Source: Betaproteobacteria bacterium | Lineage (GTDB): Bacteria; Pseudomonadota; Gammaproteobacteria; Burkholderiales; SG8-41 | NCBI GenBank assembly: GCA_020028375.1 | Contig: JAHZNX010000053.1 | Span: 1-10,297, forward strand | Reading direction: 5' to 3' | DNA length: 10,297 nt | Shown: positions 1 to 7,486 of the stretch, piece after piece | How positions within the stretch are numbered: the first letter of the stretch is position 1 | Layout: each line of letters begins with the position of its first letter | The notes under the pieces: model-generated | What the model was told of the DNA's origin: nothing | The model's input: the letters and a program-made list of their open reading frames with translations, nothing else | Database searches by the model: none | Position numbers and translations under genes: made by a program

Positions 1-740
<740 letters not shown>

Positions 741-750
741 ATAACCTTGA

Positions 751-874
751 GCATTCAGCTGTCAGCGATCGGCTGCCAGTTGCGGCTCCGGTAAGGCTCG
801 TGTTGCCCAATACAATCGCCCGACTTTACTTCTTTCGAACCGCGGTTCTTGGTTGAAAGCTGATGGCTGAATGC
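751..874 (+). repeat. Long inverted arms in the 23S-5S spacer
   Basis: Bases 751-766 pair with 859-874 as a continuous 16-bp RNA stem, with two G-U wobbles and no mismatch, enclosing 92 nt. In the rRNA transcript this would form a stem between 23S and 5S. It could serve processing, though the normal 23S processing stem uses the 5' leader, which is not in the window. The arms also have a loose 7-nt rhythm (AGCTGTC, AGCGATC, GGCTGCC, AGTTGCG on the left; AGCTGAT, GGCTGAA on the right), resembling the heptad arrays between infB and rbfA. No tRNA is seen in the spacer. Confidence 0.6.
837..848. repeat. 12-bp perfect palindrome
   Basis: GAACCGCGGTTC is its own reverse complement and lies within the loop of the spacer stem, 43 nt before the 5S gene. 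It may be a protein-binding palindrome or simply part of the folded spacer RNA. Nothing in the sequence decides between these. Confidence 0.35.
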
Positions 875-890
875 CGGGAGCCCAGAGCTA

Positions 891-1008
891 TGTCTGACGA
901 CCATGGCGAGGTGGTCCCACCCCTTCCCATTCCGAACAGGGCCGTGAAACGCCTCAGCGCCGATGATAGTACGGTGTATTCCGTGCGAAAGTAGGACATC
1001 GTCAGGCA
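891..1008 (+). rRNA. rrf: 5S ribosomal RNA
   Basis: A complete 5S rRNA of about 118 nt. The ends pair as helix I (TGTCTGACG at 891-899 with CGTCAGGCA at 1000-1008, one G-U wobble). Conserved internal parts are present: GGTGGTCCCACCCC, the CCGAACAG loop, GTGAAACGCC, and GCGCCGATGATAGT leading to GCGAAAGTAGGACATC. The layout and wording closely resemble betaproteobacterial 5S. It binds uL5, uL18 and bL25 in the large-subunit central protuberance. It sits 150 nt downstream of the 23S gene and directly before a strong terminator, so it is the last gene of the operon. No defect is visible, in contrast to the 23S. Ends are inferred from helix I and may be off by a few bases. Confidence 0.96.
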
Positions 1009-1011
1009 CCC

Positions 1012-1058
1012 ACAAAAGCAAAAGCCCCGCCCAATTTGGGTGGGGCTTTTGCTTTTGT
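1012..1058 (+). terminator. Intrinsic terminator of the rRNA operon
   Basis: A 21-bp stem (1012-1032 with 1038-1058, one G-T wobble) closes a 5-nt AATTT loop. The core is AAGCCCCGCCC against GGGTGGGGCTT, and the distal part is A-rich on the left and T-rich on the right, giving the U-rich tail within the extended stem. It begins 4 nt after the 5S 3' end. The near-symmetry means it could also stop transcription from the other strand. Confidence 0.9.
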
Positions 1059-1065
1059 AGCGGGC

Positions 1066-1242
1066 GCCTGAGAGATGTCCTACTTTCGGAACGACAACAA
1101 GCCGGCATTTTTCTCATTGCGCGACAGCGCATTTCCCATGGCCGGCTTGTTGCGGCGCAGGCTAAATTATCCGCATCCATTTGATGCGGACAATGTTAAG
1201 CCGCATAGCGGCGGCCGGAGCCAAAGTAGGACATCGTCAGGC
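1066..1242. repeat. 177-bp hairpin-rich element with 5S-tail inverted ends
   Basis: The left end (1066-1086) is an inverted, slightly diverged copy of the last ~20 nt of the 5S gene (GCCTGAGAGATGTCCTACTT). The right end (1223-1242) is a direct, exact copy. The two ends can pair over about 20 bp with one small irregularity. Inside are a perfect 12-bp stem (1095-1106 with 1141-1152) that itself encloses a 5-bp hairpin (1118-1122 with 1127-1131, loop GACA), an 8-bp hairpin (1170-1177 with 1183-1190), and a 5-bp hairpin with an ATA loop (1200-1204 with 1208-1212). No open reading frame of substance and no clear target-site duplication are seen. It could be a miniature mobile element, a relic of rRNA operon rearrangement, or a structured RNA. 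Confidence 0.6.
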
Positions 1243-1247
1243 ACCCA
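1223..1247 (+). repeat. Second copy of the 5S 3' tail (25-bp direct repeat)
   Basis: Bases 1223-1247 are identical to 988-1012, which are the last 21 nt of the 5S gene plus the following CCCA. The rest of a 5S gene is absent before this copy. As in the first copy, a 21-bp terminator hairpin follows immediately. This suggests the end of a 5S gene was duplicated, or a segment of about 210-235 bp was inserted between the 5S gene and an older terminator. Confidence 0.85.
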
Positions 1248-1248
1248 T

Positions 1249-1293
1249 GAAACGGAAAAGCCCGGCCTCATCGAGGTCGGGCTTTTTCGTTTC
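1249..1293. terminator. Bidirectional intrinsic terminator
   Basis: A 21-bp stem (1249-1269 with 1273-1293, two G-T wobbles) has a 3-nt ATC loop. Core arms are AAGCCCGGCCTC and GAGGTCGGGCTT, with a T-run on the right arm and an A-run on the left. It follows the second 5S-tail copy on the plus strand and ends 15 nt beyond the stop codon of the minus-strand GGDEF gene. It can therefore terminate both converging transcripts. Confidence 0.88.
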
Positions 1294-1308
1294 CGGAAGT
1301 CTACCGAT

Positions 1309-2508
1309 CTACGCCGACGCCAGCTTGTTCCGCCCGCCCTGCTTGGCTTGGTACAGCGCTTGGTCGGCGGCTCGGATAAGAGCTTCGGGCGTTTCCCCAT
1401 GCTTCGGGAAGGCCGCGACGCCCAATGAAACGGTAATCGCCCCGAGCACCTGGCCGCGATGCTTGATCTGCATGTGGCGCACCGTATCCAGTATGCGCTC
1501 GGCCCGCTGGTAGGCGATCACCAGCGAGGCTTCCGGGAGCAGCAACGCGAACTCCTCCCCGCCGATGCGGCACGCGATGTCGCTCCCGCGAACATGACCC
1601 TGCAAGACGAGACCCATGCGCCGCAGAACCGCGTCGCCGGCGTCGTGGCCGAAAGTGTCGTTGACGCGCTTGAAATGGTCGATGTCCAGCATGATGACCG
1701 AAAGCGGACGGTTCTTGCGCGTCGCGCGAACCCGCTCGTGCACGAGGTACTCCTCGAGGAAGCGCCGGTTGTAGAGCCCGGTCAGGGGATCACGCAAGGA
1801 CTGCTGGCGCAGCGTGTCGTGAAGCTTGAGATTGGCGAGCGCCAGGCTGATTTCTTCACCCACGGCCGTGGCGAGACGCAGTTTCGATTCCAGCTTCACA
1901 CCGATTTCCTGTGCCTTTGCCGCAGCGTGAAGTCGTTGCAGGAATAGCAGTCCCACCGTCTCGCCGTGCGCAACCAGCGGGATACACATGTAGGGGAATA
2001 TCGGTTCGGCGGAGCCGGTTGCGTGCTGGCAAAGCAATCCGCTCCCCGCCCCATTCGTCCAGTGCAGCTGGCCGCGACGCAAGCCCCAGCAGTCCTGCAC
2101 CGTGAACAGCTTCTCCTCCTGCGTGATTTCCCCCCAGCTGGCGACCCGCTCCAGATAGCCGCCCGGCGAGTTGATGCGGTAGAGCGTTCCGACATCGGAT
2201 GGAATAAGCTGCGGACAGAACGCGGTAATGACAGTACACGCTTCGTCGGAGGAAATGCACGATTTGAGGTAGTTGCTCAGCTTGCCGAGCGTAAGATGGT
2301 CGCGGTCGCGCTGTTCCAGTTCCGCCAGGCGCAGCAGCAGCTCTTCGTTCGACTGGCGCAGACGTTCCTCGAGCTGCCTTCGCTCCCGGATTTCCTGCTT
2401 CTGCAGGGCCGTTGCATCGGCAAGCTGATGGGGCTGATCCACAGCACCGTTCCGGGAGCCCGCATCCCCGCCGGGCGAACCGTCCTCGACCTTCTGAAAC
2501 TTGTTCAT
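1309..2508 (-). CDS. GAF-GGDEF diguanylate cyclase
   Basis: A 399-residue protein expected to make cyclic di-GMP from two GTP. A hydrophilic N-terminus leads into a likely coiled coil (about 35-72, rich in E, R, L and Q). A GAF-type sensory domain follows (about 75-225), then a GGDEF domain (about 235-397). The catalytic signature is GGEEF at 316-320. DPLTGLYNRR (240-249), metal-binding D275 in LDIDHFK, and N283 and D292 in the guanine pocket are all present. RGSD at 307-310, five residues before GGEEF, is the classical product-inhibition (I) site. No signal peptide or membrane segment is seen, so it should be cytoplasmic. The start has AGGGGAGG just upstream on its strand. The GAF ligand is unknown. 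The gene stands alone, convergent with the rRNA operon and divergent from rimP. Family assignment is firm; the specific role is not known. Confidence 0.93.
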   Translation of the reverse strand: MNKFQKVEDGSPGGDAGSRNGAVDQPHQLADATALQKQEIRERRQLEERLRQSNEELLLRLAELEQRDRDHLTLGKLSNYLKSCISSDEACTVITAFCPQLIPSDVGTLYRINSPGGYLERVASWGEITQEEKLFTVQDCWGLRRGQLHWTNGAGSGLLCQHATGSAEPIFPYMCIPLVAHGETVGLLFLQRLHAAAKAQEIGVKLESKLRLATAVGEEISLALANLKLHDTLRQQSLRDPLTGLYNRRFLEEYLVHERVRATRKNRPLSVIMLDIDHFKRVNDTFGHDAGDAVLRRMGLVLQGHVRGSDIACRIGGEEFALLLPEASLVIAYQRAERILDTVRHMQIKHRGQVLGAITVSLGVAAFPKHGETPEALIRAADQALYQAKQGGRNKLASA

Positions 2509-2572
2509 TGCCTCCCCTAGCTGAGGGCCCCTTGTGATGGTCTGGCCGCGTCAGCAACAGCAGATTTGCAAG

Positions 2573-2601
2573 CGTATACGATTTTTCGCCGTCGATGCTA
2601 A
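2573..2601 (-). promoter_or_regulatory. Candidate promoter of the GGDEF gene
   Basis: On the minus strand TTAGCA (2601-2596) is followed after exactly 17 nt by TATACG (2578-2573). Each hexamer matches the sigma70 consensus at 4 of 6 positions. It lies about 65 bp upstream of the start codon. Other weak candidates exist in this AT-richer stretch, so this is only a plausible choice. Confidence 0.35.
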
Positions 2602-2926
2602 CGAAGTGGGACTTATCTAGTAGAGATCTCCTATGTTTGCTTCATCGCTAATTCAATCGGAGCCACTTCGCGCAGACTAAGGGACACGGGTCACAGAACA
2701 AAAGGCGACAGATATGCTCTCCCGCACGCTGTTGGAGCACCCGCTGGATCCGCAGTGCAACTTGGCTTCCGCACGTCGCGTCAACAGCTTGAATGCGGCG
2801 CCGTCGTGAGCGTCTCCGTCACGAATATCGGTACATGGCGCAAATAGAATCGCAAAACAACGGGTTGTCTTCCGTATCGGGGAGCATGATGACGTGCTGG
2901 AGCGGGCGGAAATGTTCTCCAACCTA
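2602..2926. other. Intergenic stretch with no recognised gene
   Basis: This part of the 519-bp gap between the GGDEF gene and rimP has visibly lower GC than its neighbours. Short open frames exist on both strands; the longest, on the minus strand from 2961 to 2677, reads serine- and cysteine-rich and matches no family I recognise. An 8-bp inverted repeat (CGAAGTGG at 2602-2609, CCACTTCG at 2663-2670) is present but may be chance. No tRNA, insertion sequence or clear gene remnant is seen. Confidence 0.5.
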
Positions 2927-2955
2927 TTGGATTTGAGCGTGATTCTTGATACACT
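2927..2955 (+). promoter_or_regulatory. Candidate promoter of the rimP-nusA-infB operon
   Basis: TTGGAT (2927-2932), a 17-nt spacer and TACACT (2950-2955), with TGA just before the -10 as an extended -10 element. The -35 is weak (3 of 6) and the -10 fair (4 of 6). Transcription would start near 2961 and give a leader of about 67 nt. The position just upstream of the leader hairpins supports the call. Confidence 0.5.
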
Positions 2956-2961
2956 CTTCAA

Positions 2962-3007
2962 CCCTGATTCCAGGGGATACAGAACATGGGCGGTTCGCCC
3001 ATTTTTT
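2962..3007 (+). terminator. Leader hairpins and terminator-like attenuator before rimP
   Basis: A first small hairpin, CCCTG (2962-2966) with CAGGG (2971-2975), is followed by ATGGGCG (2986-2992) pairing perfectly with CGCCCAT (2996-3002) and then by six T residues (3002-3007). This is the form of an intrinsic terminator. It ends 20 nt before the rimP start codon, leaving no room for another promoter, so it should act as an attenuator that the operon must read through. Rho-independent terminators upstream of rimP have been reported as a conserved leader motif (rimP leader) in Proteobacteria, and E. coli NusA controls its own operon. That NusA acts at this hairpin is my inference. Confidence 0.7.
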
Positions 3008-3027
3008 GTTTGTACGCTTGATTCGCC

Positions 3028-3456
3028 ATGGAATTGAACGAGTTACTGGAAGCTACCGTGAGCGGCATGGGCTACGAGCTGACCGGAATCGAACGTCCGG
3101 CCAGGGGCGGGCTGCTCCGTATTTACATCGACAAGCCGGGCGGCGTGGCGGTGGATGACTGCGCGACGGTAAGCCACCAGGTGAGCCGGGTACTGGCCGT
3201 CGAGCGCGTCGACTACGAACGGCTCGAAGTGTCCTCGCCGGGCCTCGACCGTCTGTTGAGGGGGGAACGCGATTTCACGCGTTTCGCCGGCCAGCGGGCC
3301 CGCGTGAGGGTACGCCTGCCGGTGGACGGGCAGCGCAATTTTGTCGGCGTAGTGCGCGAGGCCGGTGCCGGCCGGGTGCAGCTGGAGGTCGAGGGCAGGG
3401 TGCTGTCGCTCGAGCTCGGCAACGTGGAGACGGCGCGTCTGGTGCCGAACCTTTAG
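3028..3456 (+). CDS. rimP: Ribosome maturation factor RimP
   Basis: A 142-residue protein, close to the family's usual 150, which binds the free 30S subunit and helps late assembly around the central pseudoknot and S12. Family hallmarks are plain: GYELTGIE (15-22), RIYIDKPGG (31-39), VDDCATVSHQVSRVL (42-56), and the signature EVSSPGLDRLL (67-77) near the junction of the N-terminal alpha/beta domain and the C-terminal Sm-like beta domain. The start ATG at 3028 gives the expected N-terminus; no good Shine-Dalgarno sequence precedes it, so initiation may be weak or coupled to leader folding. It is the first gene of the operon, 13 nt before nusA, the same order as in E. coli. Nothing looks damaged. 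Confidence 0.97.
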   Translation: MELNELLEATVSGMGYELTGIERPARGGLLRIYIDKPGGVAVDDCATVSHQVSRVLAVERVDYERLEVSSPGLDRLLRGERDFTRFAGQRARVRVRLPVDGQRNFVGVVREAGAGRVQLEVEGRVLSLELGNVETARLVPNL

Positions 3457-3469
3457 CGGGAGCGCGGGA

Positions 3470-4954
3470 ATGAGTCGCGAGATATTGCTGCTGGTGGACG
3501 CCCTGGGGCGGGAAAAGAACGTCGAAAAGGAGATCGTGTTCGGCGCGCTCGAGCTCGCGCTCGCGTCCGCCACCAAGAAGCGTTTTCAGGAGGACATCGA
3601 TGTGCGCGCTTCGGTCGACCGCACCACGGGCGAGTTCTCGTTTTTCCGCCGCTGGCAGGTGATGAACGACGGGGAGGTCGAGGAGGCCGCGCGCCAGATC
3701 GCGGTCAGCGACGCAAGGAAGCAGAATCCCGCGATCCAGCCCGGCGAATACATCGAGCAGCCGCTCGGCGCCCTGGAAGTCGGGCGCATCGGCGCGCAGA
3801 CGGCGAAACAGGTGATCCTGCAGAAGATCCGTGATGCCGAGCGCGAGCAGATCCTCAACGACTTTCTCGCCCGCAAGGAGCCGCTCGTCACCGGGGTCAT
3901 CAAGCGCATGGAGCGCGGCAATGCCATCGTCGAATCGGGACGGCTGGAGGCCGTGTTGCCGCGCGACCAGATGATCCCCAAGGAGAACCTGCGCATGGGC
4001 GACCGGGTGCGGGCCTACGTTTGGAAGACCGACCGCGCGAGCCGGGGTCCGCAGCTCATTCTGTCGCGCACCGCGCCTGAATTCCTGGTGAAGTTGTTCG
4101 AAATGGAAGTGCCCGAGCTCGAGGACGGCCTGCTCGAGATCAAGGCGGCGGCACGCGACCCCGGCTCGCGTGCGAAAATCGCCGTGCACTCGAAGGACCG
4201 GCGCATCGACCCGATCGGCACCTGCGTCGGCATGCGCGGTTCGCGCGTGCAGGCGGTGACTTCGGAGCTTGCGGGCGAGCGAGTCGATATCATCCTGTGG
4301 GCGGAGGACCCGGCGCAGTTTGTGGTCAACGCCCTTGCGCCTGCCGAGGTCAGCAAGATCAAGGTGGACGAGGAAGCGCACAGCATGGACATCGTGGTGG
4401 ACGAGGAAAATCTCGCCCAGGCGATTGGCCGCACCGGCCAGAACGTGCGGCTGGCGAGCGAGCTCACGGGATGGGAGCTCAATCTCATGACGCTGGAAGA
4501 GTCGAAGAAGAAGAGCGAGGAGGAGTCGACGCGCGTCAAGACCATGTTCATGGAAAAGCTCGACGTCGACGAAGAGGTTTCGGCGATCCTGGTGGAGGAA
4601 GGATTCAACACCCTCGAAGAGGTCGCCTACGTCCCGATCAGCGAGATGCAGGAGATCGAATCTTTCGACGAAGCCACCATCAACGAGCTGCGGAGCCGCG
4701 CCCGCAATGCGCTGCTCACGCAGGCAATCGCGAGCGAGGAGCGGGTCGAGCATGACATCGAGGACCTGATGAAGGTTGAAGGCATGGACAACGAAACGGC
4801 ACGCCTGCTCGCCGCCAAGGGCGTGGGCACCCAGGAGGCGCTCGCCGATTTCGCGACCGACGATCTCACCGAGCTGACGGGGCTCGAAGCCGAACGCGCC
4901 AAACAGCTCATCATGGCGGCCCGCGCCCCGTGGTTCGCCGAAGCCGGCTCCTGA
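3470..4954 (+). CDS. nusA: Transcription termination/antitermination factor NusA
   Basis: A 494-residue protein that binds RNA polymerase and nascent RNA, promoting pausing, intrinsic termination and, with other Nus factors, antitermination on rRNA operons. The order of domains is complete: polymerase-binding N-terminal domain (about 1-130), S1 domain (about 137-201), KH1 with GMRG at 254-257, KH2 with GRTG at 320-323, and two C-terminal acidic repeats (about 363-425 and 430-492). Length and architecture match gammaproteobacterial NusA (E. coli 495). The chosen ATG gives MSREILLLVDAL, matching the family N-terminus, and has a GCGGGAG sequence a few bases upstream. The frame stays open further upstream into rimP, but that extension has no family similarity. 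The C-terminal repeats can bind the polymerase alpha-subunit C-terminal domain in E. coli. The gene ends 12 nt before infB. Confidence 0.98.
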   Translation: MSREILLLVDALGREKNVEKEIVFGALELALASATKKRFQEDIDVRASVDRTTGEFSFFRRWQVMNDGEVEEAARQIAVSDARKQNPAIQPGEYIEQPLGALEVGRIGAQTAKQVILQKIRDAEREQILNDFLARKEPLVTGVIKRMERGNAIVESGRLEAVLPRDQMIPKENLRMGDRVRAYVWKTDRASRGPQLILSRTAPEFLVKLFEMEVPELEDGLLEIKAAARDPGSRAKIAVHSKDRRIDPIGTCVGMRGSRVQAVTSELAGERVDIILWAEDPAQFVVNALAPAEVSKIKVDEEAHSMDIVVDEENLAQAIGRTGQNVRLASELTGWELNLMTLEESKKKSEEESTRVKTMFMEKLDVDEEVSAILVEEGFNTLEEVAYVPISEMQEIESFDEATINELRSRARNALLTQAIASEERVEHDIEDLMKVEGMDNETARLLAAKGVGTQEALADFATDDLTELTGLEAERAKQLIMAARAPWFAEAGS

Positions 4955-4966
4955 TTCCCGAATCGC

Positions 4967-7486
4967 ATGGCTCAGATCAACGTCAACCAACTGGCCCAGC
5001 AACTCGGGCTCCCGACGGCGCTGCTGATCGAGCAGCTGCAGGCGGCCGGCGTGAGCAAGGCGCTGGAGGAGGACACGCCGCTGAGCGAGAAGGACAAGTC
5101 CCAGCTGCTCGAGCACCTGCGCAAGGCGCACGGTGCGGGCGAGGCGAAGCAGAAGATCACGCTGACGCGGCGGCAGACGACGGAGATCAAGAAGTCCGAC
5201 AGCATGGGGAAATCGCGCACCATCCACATCGAGGTGCGCAAGAAGCGCGTGCTGGTGAAGCGCGACGCCGAGCCCGAGTCCGCGCCCGAAGCCGCGCGGC
5301 CGGTGCTCGACGCCGAGCAGGTCGCGTTGCGCGAAGCCGAGGCTAGGCAGCAGGCTGAGCTGGCGGCGCGGCAGGCGGAGGATGCGGAGAAGAAACGGCG
5401 CAGGAAGGAAGCCGAAGCAGTCGCGGAAGCCAAGGCGCCGGAGGAAGCCAAGGCAGTGGGGGTCGCGGCGCGCGCGAGCGTGGAAGGCACTTTGCACAAG
5501 CCCACGGTCAAGCCCGAGGAAAAGGCACAAAAGGCGGAAAAGAAGGCCAAGAAGCAGGTCAAGGAAGTTGTCTGGAAGGACGAGACGGTCAAGCGCCGTA
5601 GCATCAAAACGCGCGGCGATGTGCCCGGCGGGTTCGGCTGGCGCCAACGCAAGACACGCCATGCCGCCCACAAGGAAGAGACCGACCAGACGCACGCGTT
5701 CGCCGCCCCGACCGAGCCGGTGGTGAGGGACTTCACGGTGCCTGAAACCATCACGGTCGCAGACCTTGCGCACAAGATGTCGATGAAGGCCGCCGAGGTG
5801 ATCAAGGTCATGATGAAGCTCGGCACCATGGCGACCATCAATCAGGTGCTCGACCAAGAAACCGCGATGATCGTGGTCCAGGAACTGGGGCACGTCGCGA
5901 AACGCGCCAGGCTCGATGATCCCGATGCTTTCCTCGCCGAGCAGCAGCAGGAGTCGCCCGCCGAGGTCAAGCTGGAGCCGCGCGCCCCGGTCGTCACCGT
6001 GATGGGCCACGTGGATCACGGCAAGACTTCGTTGCTCGACGCAATCCGCCGCACGCGGGTGGCGAGTGGAGAAGCGGGAGGCATCACACAGCACATCGGC
6101 GCGTATCACGTGAACACACCCAAGGGCATGGTCACGTTTCTCGATACGCCCGGCCATGAAGCGTTCACGGCGATGCGCGCGCGCGGCGCCAGGGTGACTG
6201 ACACCGTAGTGTTAGTGGTCGCGGCCGATGACGGCGTGATGCCGCAAACAATCGAAGCCATCCACCATGCCAAGGCGGCGAAGGTGCCGATCGTGGTAGC
6301 GCTCAACAAGATCGACAAGCCGGAAGCAAACCCGGATCGGGTCAAGCAGGACCTCGCCTCGAAGGAAGTCGTGCCCGAAGAGTGGGGCGGCGATACCATG
6401 TTCGTCGAAGTCTCGGCCAAGACCGGCAAGGGGATAGACGCGTTGCTGGAAAGAATACTGTTGCAGGCAGAGGTGCTCGAGCTGAAGGCGCCCAGGGACG
6501 CGCCCGCGAAGGGCGTCGTGATCGAATCGAGGCTCGACAAGGGGCAGGGCCCGGTCGCAACCGTTCTGGTCCAGTCGGGAACGCTCAAGCGCGGTGACGT
6601 GGTGCTGGTAGGCGCGGTATTCGGCCGCGTGCGGGCCATGCTGGATGAGAGCGGCGGCAACCTCGAAGCGGCTGGGCCTTCGATCCCGGTGGAAATCCTC
6701 GGGCTTTCGGATGTGCCTGCGGCGGGCTCCGAGATGCTGGTGCTGGGCGACGAGCGCAAGGCCCGCGAGATCGCGCTATTCCGCCAGGGGAAGTTCCGGG
6801 ACGTCAAGCTGGCCAAGCAGCAGTCGGCGAAGCTCGAGAACATTTTCGAGCATATGGGCGAGGGGCAGGTCAAGACGCTGTCGCTCATCATCAAAGCGGA
6901 CGTGCAAGGCTCCTACGAAGGCCTGTCCCACGCGCTCTCAGGACTTTCCACGGATGAGGTCAAGGTCAACATCGTGCATTCCGCTGTGGGCGGCATCACA
7001 GAGTCGGATGTCAACCTGGCGCTCGCCTCAAAGGCCGTGATCATCGGCTTCAACGCGCGAGCGGACGTGGCTGCGCGCAAGCTCGCCGAGCACAGCGGGG
7101 TCGACATCCGCTACTACAACGTGATCTACGAGGCGGTCGACGAGGTGAAGGCGGCGCTCTCGGGCATGCTCGCGCCGGAGAAAAAGGAAAACGTGCTCGG
7201 CCTGGTCGAGGTGCGGCAGATTTTCAAGATCTCGAAGGTCGGGACCGTCGCCGGCTGCTATGTTTCCGAAGGACTGGTGCGGCGCAGCGGCGCCAAGATT
7301 CGGGTGTTGCGCGACAACGTCGTAATTCACGACGGAGAGCTCGATTCCCTCAAGCGTTTCAAGGACGACGTGCGCGAGGTCAAGGCGGGGTTCGAGTGCG
7401 GGCTCTCGCTCAGGAACTTCGACGACCTCAAGATCGGCGACCAGCTCGAGGTGTACGAAGTCGTTGAAGTCGCGCGCACGCTCTAG
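4967..7486 (+). CDS. infB: Translation initiation factor IF-2
   Basis: An 839-residue GTPase that brings formyl-methionyl-tRNA to the 30S subunit and promotes subunit joining. An N-terminal IF2_N domain (about 1-52) and an associated segment (about 60-100) precede a long A/E/K-rich charged linker (about 100-215). A second IF2_N-like domain follows (about 255-310). The G domain has P-loop GHVDHGKT (347-354), switch II DTPGH (393-397), NKID (447-450) and SAK (483-485). The remaining C-terminal domains II-IV, including the fMet-tRNA-binding domain, are intact to the end at ARTL. E. coli IF-2 is 890 residues; the difference falls mostly in the linker. No clear ribosome-binding site is seen in the 12-nt gap after nusA, so coupling is likely. 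The stop codon TAG lies within the first unit of the heptad repeat array that follows. Confidence 0.98.
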   Translation: MAQINVNQLAQQLGLPTALLIEQLQAAGVSKALEEDTPLSEKDKSQLLEHLRKAHGAGEAKQKITLTRRQTTEIKKSDSMGKSRTIHIEVRKKRVLVKRDAEPESAPEAARPVLDAEQVALREAEARQQAELAARQAEDAEKKRRRKEAEAVAEAKAPEEAKAVGVAARASVEGTLHKPTVKPEEKAQKAEKKAKKQVKEVVWKDETVKRRSIKTRGDVPGGFGWRQRKTRHAAHKEETDQTHAFAAPTEPVVRDFTVPETITVADLAHKMSMKAAEVIKVMMKLGTMATINQVLDQETAMIVVQELGHVAKRARLDDPDAFLAEQQQESPAEVKLEPRAPVVTVMGHVDHGKTSLLDAIRRTRVASGEAGGITQHIGAYHVNTPKGMVTFLDTPGHEAFTAMRARGARVTDTVVLVVAADDGVMPQTIEAIHHAKAAKVPIVVALNKIDKPEANPDRVKQDLASKEVVPEEWGGDTMFVEVSAKTGKGIDALLERILLQAEVLELKAPRDAPAKGVVIESRLDKGQGPVATVLVQSGTLKRGDVVLVGAVFGRVRAMLDESGGNLEAAGPSIPVEILGLSDVPAAGSEMLVLGDERKAREIALFRQGKFRDVKLAKQQSAKLENIFEHMGEGQVKTLSLIIKADVQGSYEGLSHALSGLSTDEVKVNIVHSAVGGITESDVNLALASKAVIIGFNARADVAARKLAEHSGVDIRYYNVIYEAVDEVKAALSGMLAPEKKENVLGLVEVRQIFKISKVGTVAGCYVSEGLVRRSGAKIRVLRDNVVIHDGELDSLKRFKDDVREVKAGFECGLSLRNFDDLKIGDQLEVYEVVEVARTL

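Noticed and set aside
741..890. A tRNA gene in the 23S-5S spacer
   Set aside because: No GTTCRANYC-type T-loop or matching acceptor arms are seen. The pairing present is one long stem with a 92-nt interior.
755..1180. A 141-codon minus-strand frame across the 23S-5S spacer and the 5S gene
   Set aside because: It runs antisense to an rRNA gene and a terminator, and the translation has no recognisable family features.
1059..1248. A complete insertion sequence or a second full 5S gene after the first terminator
   Set aside because: No transposase frame and no clear target-site duplication are present, and only the last 21 nt of 5S recur, with no trace of the rest of a 5S gene.
2677..2961. A 94-codon minus-strand frame in the gap before rimP
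   Set aside because: It needs a TTG start, is serine/cysteine-rich, has no clear ribosome-binding site, and resembles nothing I recognise. It would also overlap the rimP promoter.
3365..3469. An N-terminal extension of NusA starting inside rimP
   Set aside because: The extra residues are an out-of-frame reading of rimP and lack NusA similarity. The family N-terminus begins at the ATG at 3470.
3275..6157. A 960-codon open frame on the minus strand opposite nusA and infB
   Set aside because: It lies antisense to two fully conserved genes, and its H-, L-, R- and D-rich translation matches no family. Long antisense frames are a common side effect of codon bias in GC-rich genes.
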